Under the pieces are notes generated by a model. The model did not search any database. It was not told the DNA's origin and was given only the letters and a program-made list of their open reading frames with translations. 64,000 bases of DNA from Tamarix chinensis. Its lineage: Eukaryota; Streptophyta; Magnoliopsida; Caryophyllales; Tamaricaceae. Numbering within the stretch: position 1 is the stretch's first letter; each line of letters begins with the position of its first letter. The DNA lies in assembly GCA_030549775.1 (NCBI GenBank), contig CM060178.1, forward strand, positions 72,358,652 through 72,422,651, written 5' to 3'. This document shows, one piece after another, positions 1 through 11,905 of this stretch. A program made the translations under genes and the position numbers.

Positions 1-144
1 ACGTATGTGTGTTATGTGTCTTTGTACTGTTTCCTGACTCTTTGAAATATAAGATTAGCCTGGCTTCGGAACTTAAGCGCGGATAAATAAAGACGTTGAA
101 TAATGGTTTCATCTTTCCTTTTGTTTTCAACCCGGCCAATGCAG

Positions 145-244
145 GTTTGTGGCTGAGGAGGACTCAGTCGTGCACTTTCCCACAGTAAGAATGAAGAAAA
201 GAATGCCGGTCTGGGTCAAAAGAAGAGAAGATCCTCCATCTTAA
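145..244 (+). CDS. Probable 3'-terminal exon of an unidentified gene
   Basis: A pyrimidine-rich tract ending in GCAG (positions 141-144) looks like a plant intron acceptor. From 146 an open frame of 32 codons runs to a TAA at 242-244. It encodes a basic tail containing EEDSVVHFP, then RMKKRMPVWVKRRED. Base composition is higher in G+C than the surroundings and the frame does not resemble any transposon here. The upstream exons lie outside the window. I do not recognise the protein. It could be a chance open frame beside a chance AG, so confidence is moderate. Confidence 0.4.
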
Positions 245-447
245 ATGTAGCCACCGCATCTTACATCTACCTCTGCTCCTCTCTCCATCGTTCCCGCAAT
301 CATTGTGATTTATGATAAAAACTGTATGCCGACAACAAGTTTGGTGCAGTACACACGTGTGGGTGGACCATTCCTCTCCATCTCTGAGGCTAGCAGTAGC
401 TGACCCATTAACTTGTAATTGTGATTCATTATCAGCATCACTTAGGT

Positions 448-483
<36 letters not shown>

Positions 484-612
484 GCCACTATAGTTTTAGT
501 GTTCTCTGAATTCGCACCATGATCAGTATAATTGATACCAGATATATACATGTAGGTTACATAATTATCTTCCCGGACCCTTTTTCTTGTATTATATAGT
601 ATATAATTTTAT
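245..612. other. Possible 3' UTR and flank, no gene seen
   Basis: This stretch follows the putative terminal exon. It contains no further open frame, and part of it may be the 3' untranslated region of that gene. An (AT)n microsatellite sits at 451-481. From about 540 the sequence becomes AT-rich and merges into repeat R1. Confidence 0.35.
451..481. repeat. (AT)n microsatellite
   Basis: About 15 uninterrupted AT units. Confidence 0.95.
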
Positions 613-1358
613 ATATATAAGTTTACAACTTTTAACTAGTTTTTTTTTAATGATAGATAATATTCCTTTCTATCTTTCTCCTGGACCATAAAACTTTCAA
701 GAAAAACAAAAGGTGATTTTGCACATTTTAGCATATTCGATAAGCAAAAATCCAACATTATCTTGGAATAGCTCTATACCACCCCTAAGATAATACAAAT
801 TTCATCCATACAACCATCTGGCCATGTTTCTATGGCTTGTTACAAAGCTCTAATGAATTTTATTTTGAACAAGCAATAATACACTTATTTTAAGTTATCT
901 TTCTCTGCAACTTCAACGACTCTCTTTCCTCCCCATTTGTTTATCCTCTAACTTACCATAGCTAGATTAAATTGACCCAATAAATGAATGTAGATTTAAA
1001 GGAGGTGTGTTTTGATGATTAGGCTTGTAAGGTCAAAAACTAATGATTAGAGTGTCGGGGGGATTGCTGGTTTGGTGAACATCAAAAGACATGTACTCCA
1101 ACACTCAAGTCAATAATATAGAGGGTAAAGAAGAAGAATGAAATGAAAGAGAGAGTCGAAGGAGTTAACTTAGTTGTTGGATAAATAGAGTAGCAATAAA
1201 GAAATGACAAGATCCTTTTAGAGGAATGCAAAAGTTAAGGAGAGGTTAGCATCCTCTTTGATCATTAGGATGTTGTGATTGACTCTAAGGAACATAAGAC
1301 AGTGATGGGTGAAGAATAAGATAAGACATTTTTGTTTAATGATGTTGGTCGCATTATT

Positions 1359-4300
1359 TATAACACACCATAACTTACTACTTAAAAATTTTGCTTTGTG
1401 AAAGCATTAATTACAAAATAGTGAGTGTTACTGCCACACTCGGTATAAGTCAAGCATCCTCTACCATTCTTATAATAATTGCTAAGGCTAAAACATTGTT
1501 GTACTTAAATAACATTTACAACAAAAGGTAAAATAGTGATTTCATTACATATTAACTTTGTCTTGATAAATATATAAAAAAAATAGGCAATATAGTTACA
1601 ATAAAATAATGGGGAAATAGAAAGGAACTTAAAAGCCCAAGGAATATCAGGATCAAATGATGCTAGAGTGAACACTGGATAATCCTAACTCTCAACCCTC
1701 TACTAGAGCCATCAAGTCAAACCCTCAAAATACTTATGCAAGGTAAATAATGCCTATTCAATAGGTAGGGACCCGAGAAAAGAACACATCAGTACTATAA
1801 TAATGACTAAATCATTATACAATACTAACATATAAGACCACATGATGCACATAGATAATACCATAGCAGATATATATATATTAAGGAAATCATATGATAC
1901 GGAGATGACCTATACAAGCATATTCGAAACAATTCCACATACCACTAGTAGGGAACTAAGACAACTACTAACCATATACCAAAATGAATAGTACATAACG
2001 GTAACTACCAAAAAAATTATCCATATCAATTCCAATTTTGGGGTAAGACACTAAGGCAACTACCGATGCAATAACCCATAACAATCTATTTGCATTTTTA
2101 CACAATAATTAGTTATATTTTTTTACTCGAGGAGAATACAATAATAACACAAATATATAAAAGTGCACTGGTCATATCGGTGCACAAAGCATTACGGTGC
2201 CCTCCCAACCATTCAACCCAGAGACATAATAACACTATAGTCATACTGGTGCATAAGGTGACACAATACCCTCCATACCTAAGAAACATAATCCTTAAGT
2301 ATTGATTACCCCTATAGAGCCCATAGGTCACCTATAGAGTATATTAAGACCTTACTAGGGTACAGCAACACACTAGCAAACCAAATAAACCGAGGGTTAT
2401 GCCTTTAGGGTAGCTACCCTTAAAGAGAAACCATTCTCGAACTTGAGGTCTTTTGTAAGTATTAGTATTTTATAAGGTGACCATAGAATGCACATATTGC
2501 ATAATTATTAACATTACCATAATTATCTATTTTCCCTTTATTTTCAATTATTAAGTAAAAAATTAAGTTCATCAATTTATGTCAATGTCAAAGTCAACAT
2601 TAAGGTCAACCTATCAAAAATCTAAAGCTATCCTATGTGAAGTTATTTACAAAAGGTACATTAGGTCAAAATGGCCAAAATGCCATTAAAACCCTAATTC
2701 CACCATTTTATCCAAATTCTAAACTAATTATCATCATTACGATCAACTTGTCATGAAAAGTCTAAAAGACAATGATTTACATTATTTTAGCTCATAGGTA
2801 ATCTTTTTGATCTAGCAATTAATTGTATCTTCCATTTTTCATGTATTTAGTAAGTTACATCCACAAACCCTAACCATACATGCATGCCTTTATAATATCA
2901 ACCTTAGATACCATGTAATGACAATCATGGAACATTTATTGTGGAAATTAAATCATAACTTAACAAGGTTAAAAATCCTATCAAAATCCTAAACATGAAT
3001 ACATTAATCATTCAACAAATTACATGTGTATATGATACGTTAAATACATACTAACTATTTAATATCGTATTTTCATGTTTCACGCCTATTCATCAAACTT
3101 GCATGCATAATGTAAAAATTTGACATATAATACATGCATATAACCTTTCAAAACTCATACATAAATCATACATTAACATATAACAACTTTTATATGTTGC
3201 CACATGATTTTACATCTTAGTCAAAGAGTACGGTTACCTCTAATCCAAGTAAAGAATTAAAGTAAGGTTCGCCCAATTTCCACTTAACCTCTTCAAACTC
3301 CTTATATAAATATAACCCATGCATATATTAGCATATAGTATAACAAAATAATTACCAAAATTAATTAACAACTAATAGGGGAAAGGTTAGAAAATCACCG
3401 AGTGAAGAAACAGGCACAAGCTAGGCACGATTATGCAAGGGTGGTGCATGACTTTCATGCAATGGGTTGAGAAGGTAGAACATGCATGAGATGATCGTGC
3501 GTGAAGTGCATGGGCATGAGAGGAGTGAATGAGAAGAGAAGTGCACAAAGTGGAAGGAAAGGGTGCATATGGTTTTGCGTGAAACACATGGGTAAGAACA
3601 AAATGAGGGCACACAACTGTGCACAAGACCTTGTGTGGGCTATGCAAGTGTTCATGGATGAGGTGTACGATGGTGCATAGGGCTGTGCTTGAAAGTTTGT
3701 GAGAGGGCACGACTGGGGCATACGAGGAGAGCACGATCATACACCTCAATGAAATAAAATAGAGCACAACAAGAGAAAAGGAAAAAGAGGCTATGAGGGG
3801 GGATTGGTGGGGTTTTTGATGTGGTTGTTTTACCAAGTAGAAGGAGTCGATTGGTGGTGTCATGATGGTGATGGTTGTAGTGGTTCGACAAATTCGAACA
3901 AAGAAAGGGAAGAAAGAGAATAAGAAAAGAAGTTCGGGGTTGGTTTTCTTAACAGAAAATGGAGAGTGTGGAGGTTTGAGAAATAAGTGAGGTAGAGGGA
4001 GATTAGAAGAGTATGTATATGGTAGCATATGTGTGGTGAAGGATGGTAGAGAAGGGGATGGCGTGCACAGGGATGGAATGAGCACGCACGGAAAATGTAG
4101 GGGATGGGTGAGACATAGTGTCAAGGAACATATTAGTTGGGATTGAGGAAGATGATGGGTGATGGAGATGGAGGTAAGCTATGGTGTGTTACAGAAGTTA
4201 AGAAGGTCGCACACAAGGCATGGGGTGGATCGGTAGAGGAGAAGAAAAGAAAACAACCGTAGGTGGGGGAAAAAGGAAAAGGAGAAAAGAAAATGAAAAA

Positions 4301-4549
4301 AGGGAAGGAAACTATAAGTGGTGTTTTAGAATTATACTTAGATTAAAATAGTTTAGGTTAAGGTATAGCTAGGATTAAATTTAATAGCTCAAATTCTATC
4401 TCAAATTTTTTCCTAATTAATTAATACCTAATATGTTACAAACTTATAATAATACACATAATAATAATATATTAAAATAAAGGACTTCCTAAAATAATTA
4501 TACCTAATTGTTATTTTATAATTAAGGTTTCTAAAAATGAGGTGTTACA
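1359..4549 (-). mobile_element. Solo LTR A, reverse orientation, in R1 copy 1
   Basis: This 3191-bp element begins TATAACACACC and ends GAGGTGTTACA, so read on the minus strand it starts TGTAACACCTC. It is flanked by an exact 5-bp duplication TTATT (1354-1358 and 4550-4554). R1 copy 2 has the uninterrupted site near 29490. Length and internal modules match forward element I (3185 bp), including the gtgcacaa/gtgcataag blocks at 2170-2260. The purine-rich stretch 3400-4310 corresponds to the pyrimidine-rich U3 block of forward copies. No gag or pol is present, so this is probably a solo LTR. The 245-codon open frame at 3387-4124 minus is low-complexity LTR sequence. Confidence 0.8.
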
Positions 4550-6385
4550 TTATTTGTCTTGTGTATATATTGAACTTAGTGCTTTCCCTTCTCTGTTTCT
4601 TGGGATGATAGTGCTTCAAGGTTATTTATAATGAATTAGATCCCATTCTATTTTCTCAATTATGTGACTATCAACACATCTTGAAAGTACTTACCTAGTG
4701 AGTTGTAACAATCTATATATAATAGTTGAATACTGATCTTAGTGTAAAAATACTTAGGGCAAATAATTATTGAGGTAATTTCTCACTTTGGTTGTTGTTT
4801 GGATAAAAGGACCATTCAAAGAGTGAGTGTCGTCTAATACATGTCATAAATGCTTCATGAGCCTAACATTGTAAAGGGAATGAAATATGTAAGGTCTCTT
4901 AAGGTTATTATAACACCCTCAAAATTTACTTCTAAAAATTTTCTTTTAAAGGAACAATACGGAAGCTAAAATGGAAAATAAAAAATGTTACCGCCACACC
5001 TAATACAAGATAAATGTCCACCATCTATCTCATGCTAGATGAAAGGTTAAAAGTTGTCCAACAATAATTCAAACAACATATACATTGTAAGGATAAACTC
5101 CTCAAGGAGATATTTAATTGCATATGGTAAGTGAACCATTTTACTAAACAAAATAATTGTTAATTAAATTAGCAGAAAACCTGTGAAATAACCATGGAAT
5201 TTAAACGTTTAGCAAAGTAATGGGAAATTAAAATTAAATTACAACACCCTTATAATTTTAATACAACACTTAAAAATTTTCTATAAGTAAATACAAGTAA
5301 ATAAAGATAAATTTCTAAAGGATAAAACTTCGAGTTTCCTATTCTCTCGAAGCCCAAGTATTAAACCCATCAATATTAATCAGTCTCAAGCCTGCACAAG
5401 AGGTTTACTCCCTACCATCAGTAGATCATCATAGGAGCTATTTAACTAAGGTAGTATAAATATAAGTTCAGTACTAAGTAAACCATGACTACCTAAATCA
5501 CGGGAGGAAACATGATATGCATAAGATATGGTAATCTTTAGCTTACACTACTCATACTCAATTATACATGTGATACATAGACCATTCCACTCAATTAATA
5601 ACTCATGCCAATTATACATGTGATGCATATAATAAAACATGTGGTCATGGATTCATGCCTATAAATACATGACCAGACATGACAACACATAGGGTGCAAG
5701 CGTATAAGGAATCATGAATGCATGTTAAGTAACACAACTACCCTAGAAGATAGCATTTTGCACATAAGGCCCACATGCAGTTTAAATAATAGATCATGTG
5801 ATAATTGGGCATGAACATGTATCATATGGTAGCACTATTGTAAGGAAGACAACCAAGCGATATATATGTATAGGATAATGAAATATATATTCTATTAATG
5901 AACGAGAATAATTGATTATTATATTTCATTATTGTGATCACATCCATTTGATTATATTATCTTGAGGATGAAGATTCAAAGAAATCGTAAAAACTAATCT
6001 AGTACTCAAACAGTATGAGTCCTAACTAGCCCACCCAGAAACATAATCATACCACTAATAAATAGGACAACTAATAACTTAAGTATGCATGCCTCCTATA
6101 GGGTCAAAATATATCGAGACAATTATAGAGTAGAAGAGGATATCTCTGAACCTCATAAGGCACTTGAGATCACAAAAGAGAAAAACAATGAAATGATACC
6201 AAGTGAATACCAAACCTAACTCGAATAGCTACCCCAAGTGGTACAAGTCTTGACTCTAGATCTTTCCATTTAAGTGATGAATGTTTTATTTAAAGATGTA
6301 AATAGTCATAAATTAGGTCCACATAATAGCAATTAAATCACTTCCACAAATATAATGAACATCCATTATTATATTCATTCCATGT

Positions 6386-6604
6386 GGCATTAAAGCTGAT
6401 CAAATTCAAGGGTATTAAAGCTAATCCAATCCAAATGGCATTAAAGCCAAATCAATCTAGGTGTCATTAAGTACGATCAATTTCAAGCGATATTAAAGGC
6501 GATCAATCTAGTTGGCATTAAAACTAATCAATTTCAACTAACATTAAAGTTGAATAATTCAATTGGCATTAGTGCCGAATAATTATATGGCATAAAAATC
6601 TAGC
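6386..6604. repeat. About 26-bp tandem array inside LTR J
   Basis: About nine units follow one another, each near GGCATTAAAGCNGATCAATT followed by 5-6 variable bases. The unit length varies from 24 to 27 bp and the last units are most diverged. I see no match to this unit in the other LTRs here. Confidence 0.75.
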
Positions 6605-6981
6605 ATAGGGTATTATACAATTTCAATCCATGCTCAACCAATGATACGATTATCTAAACTAATTATAATTTAGACACATTAGAACATACTCTAAAATCAC
6701 AATGCATTTCATAATTAGCTAAACATGTTAACCACATAATCATGCTCAACCCCTCATATACTCAAACACATAAAATAATCAAAAGGCATACTTACATGTG
6801 TTATTTAAGTTATAAACTCATACATACATAGAATTACCACACAAAAGCGTAATATACGCTTGGTATACTTAAATAATCACAAAGCTTACTCATCACTTTC
6901 TAGTTAAAAAAGGCATACATCCCATAATTCCACCATAAGAAAAGATAAGTAATGACTTACTAAAATCTGAAGTTAGCCAAG

Positions 6982-6983
<2 letters not shown>

Positions 6984-7051
<68 letters not shown>

Positions 7052-7066
7052 GAGAGAGAGAGAGAT
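6984..7066. repeat. (AT)n followed by (AG)n microsatellite
   Basis: About 32 AT units are followed directly by about nine AG units, inside LTR J. Confidence 0.95.
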
Positions 7067-8491
7067 TGATGATCCATAATAATGTTTACCTAGATTGCTC
7101 ATAGAAATCGTAAGACTATATTAGAAACGACCTTATCGATCAATAATTCAAGTATTATAATTCAACTAACAAAGAGACACATAGGCGGCCATTCTCAGAA
7201 AACATATCCGAAACCTAAGATTTATGAGAAATTTAAAATTAAATATTAACCAAATTAGGTTAAACATATATCACTTAAGACATTTCAAATTAATTTGGAT
7301 AACTGGGGAAAAGGATAATAATGTATGAGTTTATTTTAACAAAAATGACTTACTAATTAGGTTTTATGAACAAATAGACAAATAACCATTTTTAAAAAAA
7401 TAATATAAACTGATAATATAAAAATACAATTCAAATGATTTTAAATCAAAGCCAGTAATCCCCGAGGTGAAAGAAGCATAAGAGAATCATTTTCATATCA
7501 CTATCTCCAAAAAATAGGATTTATAAGCCCGAATTACAAACCAACTAATTAACTTTGATTACCTCAAATTGATAGCTTAAGAATACAACTGAACTAATTT
7601 TCAATAAATCTATATAGTCAATTTCAACAAAATAATCTTACAAGTAGCTAATTTACGATAATCGCTTCACAAAATTAGGGTTTTAAAGCCTAAGTCACAA
7701 TCTCAGACAATTCAAATCAATTAATCTAAGTTAAAGGTGTTAGAATACAATTTAGGTCATTTCAAATATTTCTATAAATTTAATTTTATAAAAACAACTA
7801 TATCAATGACCAATTTTATGATTTCATTTGAAATATTGAGTTTTAGGCCCTAAAAATGCAATTTAATTAAATTTTATTAATATATTTAAATTGAATATTT
7901 AGAAATATAATTAGACATATTTTATAAAATATTACATAATCATATGAACAATAAAAATAAAATAAATACCTAAATCAACACAATTAGAATTTTTGACTGC
8001 GTTATGCTAATCTAGTCAATTCTCATTAAAAATATATGAATTGACAATATGAGTTTGTAATTAAATGTATTATAATATAAATTATATAATCAATTAAATA
8101 AATCAATTTAATTATACAATTCAATTTAGATTTGTATGAGTTTTGACCTAAAAAATTAATTATGATCGATTTCACATAATTTTTCTAAATTGGCACTTCC
8201 AACATAAAATTAAATACATTTTAAAGCATATTGTGAAATCAATTGAATGAAACAACTCTATTACACATGGATTTGGATCTAGAATTCCAATTCTGATTAA
8301 TTATACAAAAATTTCTGAAGCTGACAATTTTTATATGAAATGAGGTACATTTTATAGCACATTATATAATCAATTTATCAAAAATAGATTAATTAGATGA
8401 ATCTGATAGAGCCAAACATAATCAGGTCAAAATTTCAATTTTCTCAAATCAGCCACATGTGCTACAATTAATCACTCTTAATCAATCATAT

Positions 8492-8493
<2 letters not shown>

Positions 8494-8541
<48 letters not shown>
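8494..8541. repeat. (AT)n microsatellite
   Basis: About 24 AT units within LTR J. Confidence 0.95.
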
Positions 8542-8547
<6 letters not shown>

Positions 8548-10257
8548 TAACTAATTTAACTTAATGAAACCCAATTTATGCAAAATTTGCTTAATTTAGA
8601 AGTTAGGGGTTTTATAATTTATACCTAACAGAACAATGCAAGTCAAAGCTAGGGAAGATCGAAGAATCTCTATCAAAGGTTAGGGGACGTTCGCCTGTGG
8701 TCGGGCAATGCTAGAGGTGTCTAGAAGGTGGCGTGCTGCTACTATCTTCTTATTCTTCTACTGTTGTTCACCAGTAGAGGATGGCGATGATGAGAGGAGC
8801 GAGAAGGGGCGCCAGTGGTTTAGTGTCGTTTCGGCATATCATGGTAGATGGCTAGAGTGGTGGTGTGGAGAAATGAAGTAGGGAAGAGGAGATGGGAGCA
8901 AAGAGAGTCGAGCTGCACATAGGAAGGAGAGAAAGAGAAAGGAGAGAAGAGAAAAAAGAAGAGGGAGAGAGAAGAAGAAAAGGAAAATGGGGGAGGGGAA
9001 CCAACGAGTGGTGGGTTTCTTTTTATACAAGTACACATATATGTAAGATGGTATAATATACATAAAAAATGTTTATAGATAAAAAAATTTTAAGCTCATT
9101 TAATGAAAACTCTTTCGTAAGAATCTGAAGGTATAAATCAATATAAAAGCTATTTAAAGAATTTTGGAAAAGCTTTTAGAAGAAAATACTAACAAACACA
9201 AAGATCTATATTAATCATTTTAAGAGACCAGGATTAATTTAAAAAATCAAGATTGGAAATATTTTCTATGGATAAAATTATTAAAATAATTTTACTATTT
9301 TAATGGGATTTTTATAATATATATATATTGTTAAATAAATTCATAATGAAAATCTATTTTTTTTAAAGAAATACAACTCCAGAACAAATTCATAATTACA
9401 AGATGAAGTTAAAAAAAATCTAAAGTATCAAAAATTAAAATACGAGAAAGAAATTTATATTTTTATGAAAATCAAAATCAAAAGAATATAATAAAATCAT
9501 GGTCATGAATGAACTTATCTAGAATGATCCATAATTACAATGATTAATGAAATTATAACATGAAGTAAAAATTGTTGATAAATACATAAAATGAATCATA
9601 ATTAAAATAATTAAATATTTTTATCAAATTATGCTAATAAAATAGTTAAGATTAATAAAAATGAATTTAAAAAGTATATGGCTTTACAATCATGGTTTAG
9701 ATTTGATGAAATACCCCAAACCTTAATTTTATAAATTTGGTAAAATAATAATTTATTAGAAAAATTAATTAAATAAATTATTTTATTAAAATAAGAGGGA
9801 GTGATTAGGGAAAAATCAAGAGGAAATATATAAATAATTGGGAAAAATTAGGGTGTTTTGCTAATTAAAATGAAAATTAGAAAAAATATCTCAAAAATCT
9901 AAAATTAACCCTAAGGGGAATCTAATTATTATTTTATTAAAATATTATTATTTTTAAATATCCCAAAATACCAAAATATTTTCAATACCCCAAGCCACCT
10001 ATTTTCCTTTTTCCTTTTTCTTTTTTCCCCTCTTCTTCCTTTTCTTTCCTTTTTCTTCTTTTCCTCTTCCTTCTTCTTCTTTTTTTTCCCTTCCCTTCCC
10101 TCGACCTAGGCTAGCCAGTCTTTTAGCCCAATTCTCCTCCTTTCTCTTGTGCGGCCCAAGCCCACGCCACACCCCTTCCTTCTTTTTCCTTGGCCAATCT
10201 GGTTCCCCTTTTCTTTTCTTTCTTTCTTTTCTTCCTAGAACCCAGTCTAGCCTCCCC

Positions 10258-10416
10258 TTCTTCTTCTTCTTCTTCTTCTTCTTCTTCTTCTTCTTCTTCT
10301 TCTTCTTCTTCTTCTTCTTCTTCTTCTTCTTCTTCTTCTTCTTCTTCTTCTTCTTCTTCTTCTTCTTCTTCTTCTTCTTCTTCTTCTTCTTCTTCTTCTT
10401 CTTCTTCTTCTTCTTC
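10258..10416. repeat. (TTC)53 microsatellite
   Basis: An uninterrupted run of about 159 bp of TTC in the pyrimidine-rich U3 block of LTR H. It generates false poly-Ser and poly-Phe frames on the plus strand and a poly-Lys frame on the minus strand. Confidence 0.97.
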
Positions 10417-10690
10417 CCCAATGCCGACCTACAACCCAAGGTCTACAACCCGTTTTCCACTGCCCACCACCACATGCCGTCCTTCCCCACCCTCACCCGT
10501 CGTTTTCTTTCACCATTTTGACCCCAACCAACCTTCTCTTCTCTCACACGTGCCCTTCCCTTTCCTTTTCTCCTCCCCCTCGATTAACCCCCTGCCATGG
10601 CAGACTAGTGCCGCATGCCACCACCGGCCTATGTGCCTGACACTTGCACCTTTTTTGTCCTCTTCCCCTATCATTTACCCCTCTAATTGG

Positions 10691-10700
10691 TCTATAAATA
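10691..10700 (+). promoter_or_regulatory. TATA box of LTR H
   Basis: TCTATAAATA lies at the downstream end of the pyrimidine-rich block. It is followed within about 20 bp by CCTTGATCGAGCTTTT. Elements E (55008) and, in reverse, C (37198) keep the same arrangement of TATAAATA then a TTGATC-like motif, which supports a U3 core promoter. Confidence 0.6.
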
Positions 10701-11384
10701 CCACATAGGTAGCCTTGATCGAGCTTTTGATTTTGCAACCTAGAAAATCCCTCCTTTGCGCCACCTCCCGATCAGACACCCGTTCCGTCGCCGCCAACCA
10801 TCGTCGTTTCTCACTTCGCCCACATAACCGCTCCTTGCATCACCCTCTACCAAACTAAGCCTCCCTCCTCCCTCGGTTTGCCCTGCACGAGCCACCCAGG
10901 CCGTGCAAAGTCCCCCTCTTGACCAACCCCTCATCAACCCTCGCCGCCCTTTGCACCACCGTCCACCACCACTCCCGCCGCAACCACCCCCTTACACCTC
11001 CCACAAATACCTGCAGACCTTCCTCTACCTTTTCCTACCCTCCTTTACCCTTCCTCCCTCTCCTCCCTCTCCACCACCCTAGGCCACCACAACACCACCG
11101 CCTACACTGCCGCCTTTGGTTGCGCCACCACCACCACTCCAACCCTTTCCACCTAAGCATCCACCACCACCTCAACTTCCACCCTCACTCTCCCTCTCCT
11201 ATATCTAACACTCAACTATTCCTCTATTCTCCCTCCGCCACCACCACTGCTGCCACCGTGCGCCGCCGCCGGTGCCACCACCATCCCTAGGTGGTACTCT
11301 AACCTTCCCAACCCCTAAACCCATTTTATACAAGTATTAGCTATTTATAATAGTATTAATGGCATTATTCAAATTATTATTATC

Positions 11385-11476
11385 ATTACTACTGCTGATG
11401 CTGCTACTACTACTACTACTATTATTGTTGTTGTTGTTGTTACTTAACCTTACTTCAGAATTTTCCTAACCAATAC

Positions 11477-11510
<34 letters not shown>

Positions 11511-11769
11511 TGTCTACAACTTTAGAGTTATTATGATTATGACTTTTATTATTATTACTACTATTATTGTTATTATCCTCATTATTATTCCTACTATTAT
11601 TATTAATGATAGCTTTGGCCTATTATTATTACCTTTATTATTATGGTAAATATTTGAACCCTTATATTATTATTACCATTTCAATTATTATTATTAGTAG
11701 TAGTATTCTTAACATTTATTATTATTACTACTACTACTATTGTTGCTGCTGCTACTACTACTACTACTC

Positions 11770-11833
<64 letters not shown>

Positions 11834-11905
11834 AGTAAAAATATTCGAACCTTTATATTATCATTATTTCAAGTATAACTATTATTATTATTATTATTAT
11901 TATCC
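11385..11905. repeat. Mixed (ATT)n / (TAC)n trinucleotide tract
   Basis: Runs of TAC, ATT and TTG triplets dominate; the longest are (ATT)n at about 11480-11510 and (TAC)n at about 11750-11834. The Tyr-rich frame at 11567-11878 is a by-product. The equivalent zones of E (about 55711-56100) and C (about 35800-36500) are also ATT/AAT-rich, so this is an inherited LTR module. Confidence 0.9.

Larger units (their letters stand above)
4909..9688 (-). mobile_element. Solo LTR J, reverse orientation, in R1 copy 1
   Basis: The left edge TATAACACCCTCAAAATTT and right edge GGCTTTACA resemble the ends of the long-LTR superfamily. Joining the flanks (GTTAT on the left, ATCAT on the right) restores R1 as seen in copy 2 (ATTAT), so these look like a decayed 5-bp duplication. 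The purine-rich block at about 8640-9010 marks the reverse U3 region. A second start-like motif near 5240 (TACAACACCC) suggests either an internal foldback copy or a small nested fragment. No coding domains are visible. Confidence 0.6.

Noticed and set aside
3387..4124. 245-codon minus-strand frame
   Set aside because: It falls in the purine-rich part of reverse LTR A. His/Ser/Pro/Cys-rich with no motif, and three other overlapping frames are open.
6386..6604. CRISPR array
   Set aside because: The 24-27 bp units are contiguous without unique spacers, and the context is a plant LTR.
9999..10708. Long Ser-, Phe- and Lys-rich open frames on both strands
   Set aside because: They are products of the 159-bp TTC repeat and pyrimidine-rich LTR sequence, open in several frames at once with no domains.
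11567..11878. Tyr-rich frame
   Set aside because: Translation of TAC and ATT trinucleotide repeats.
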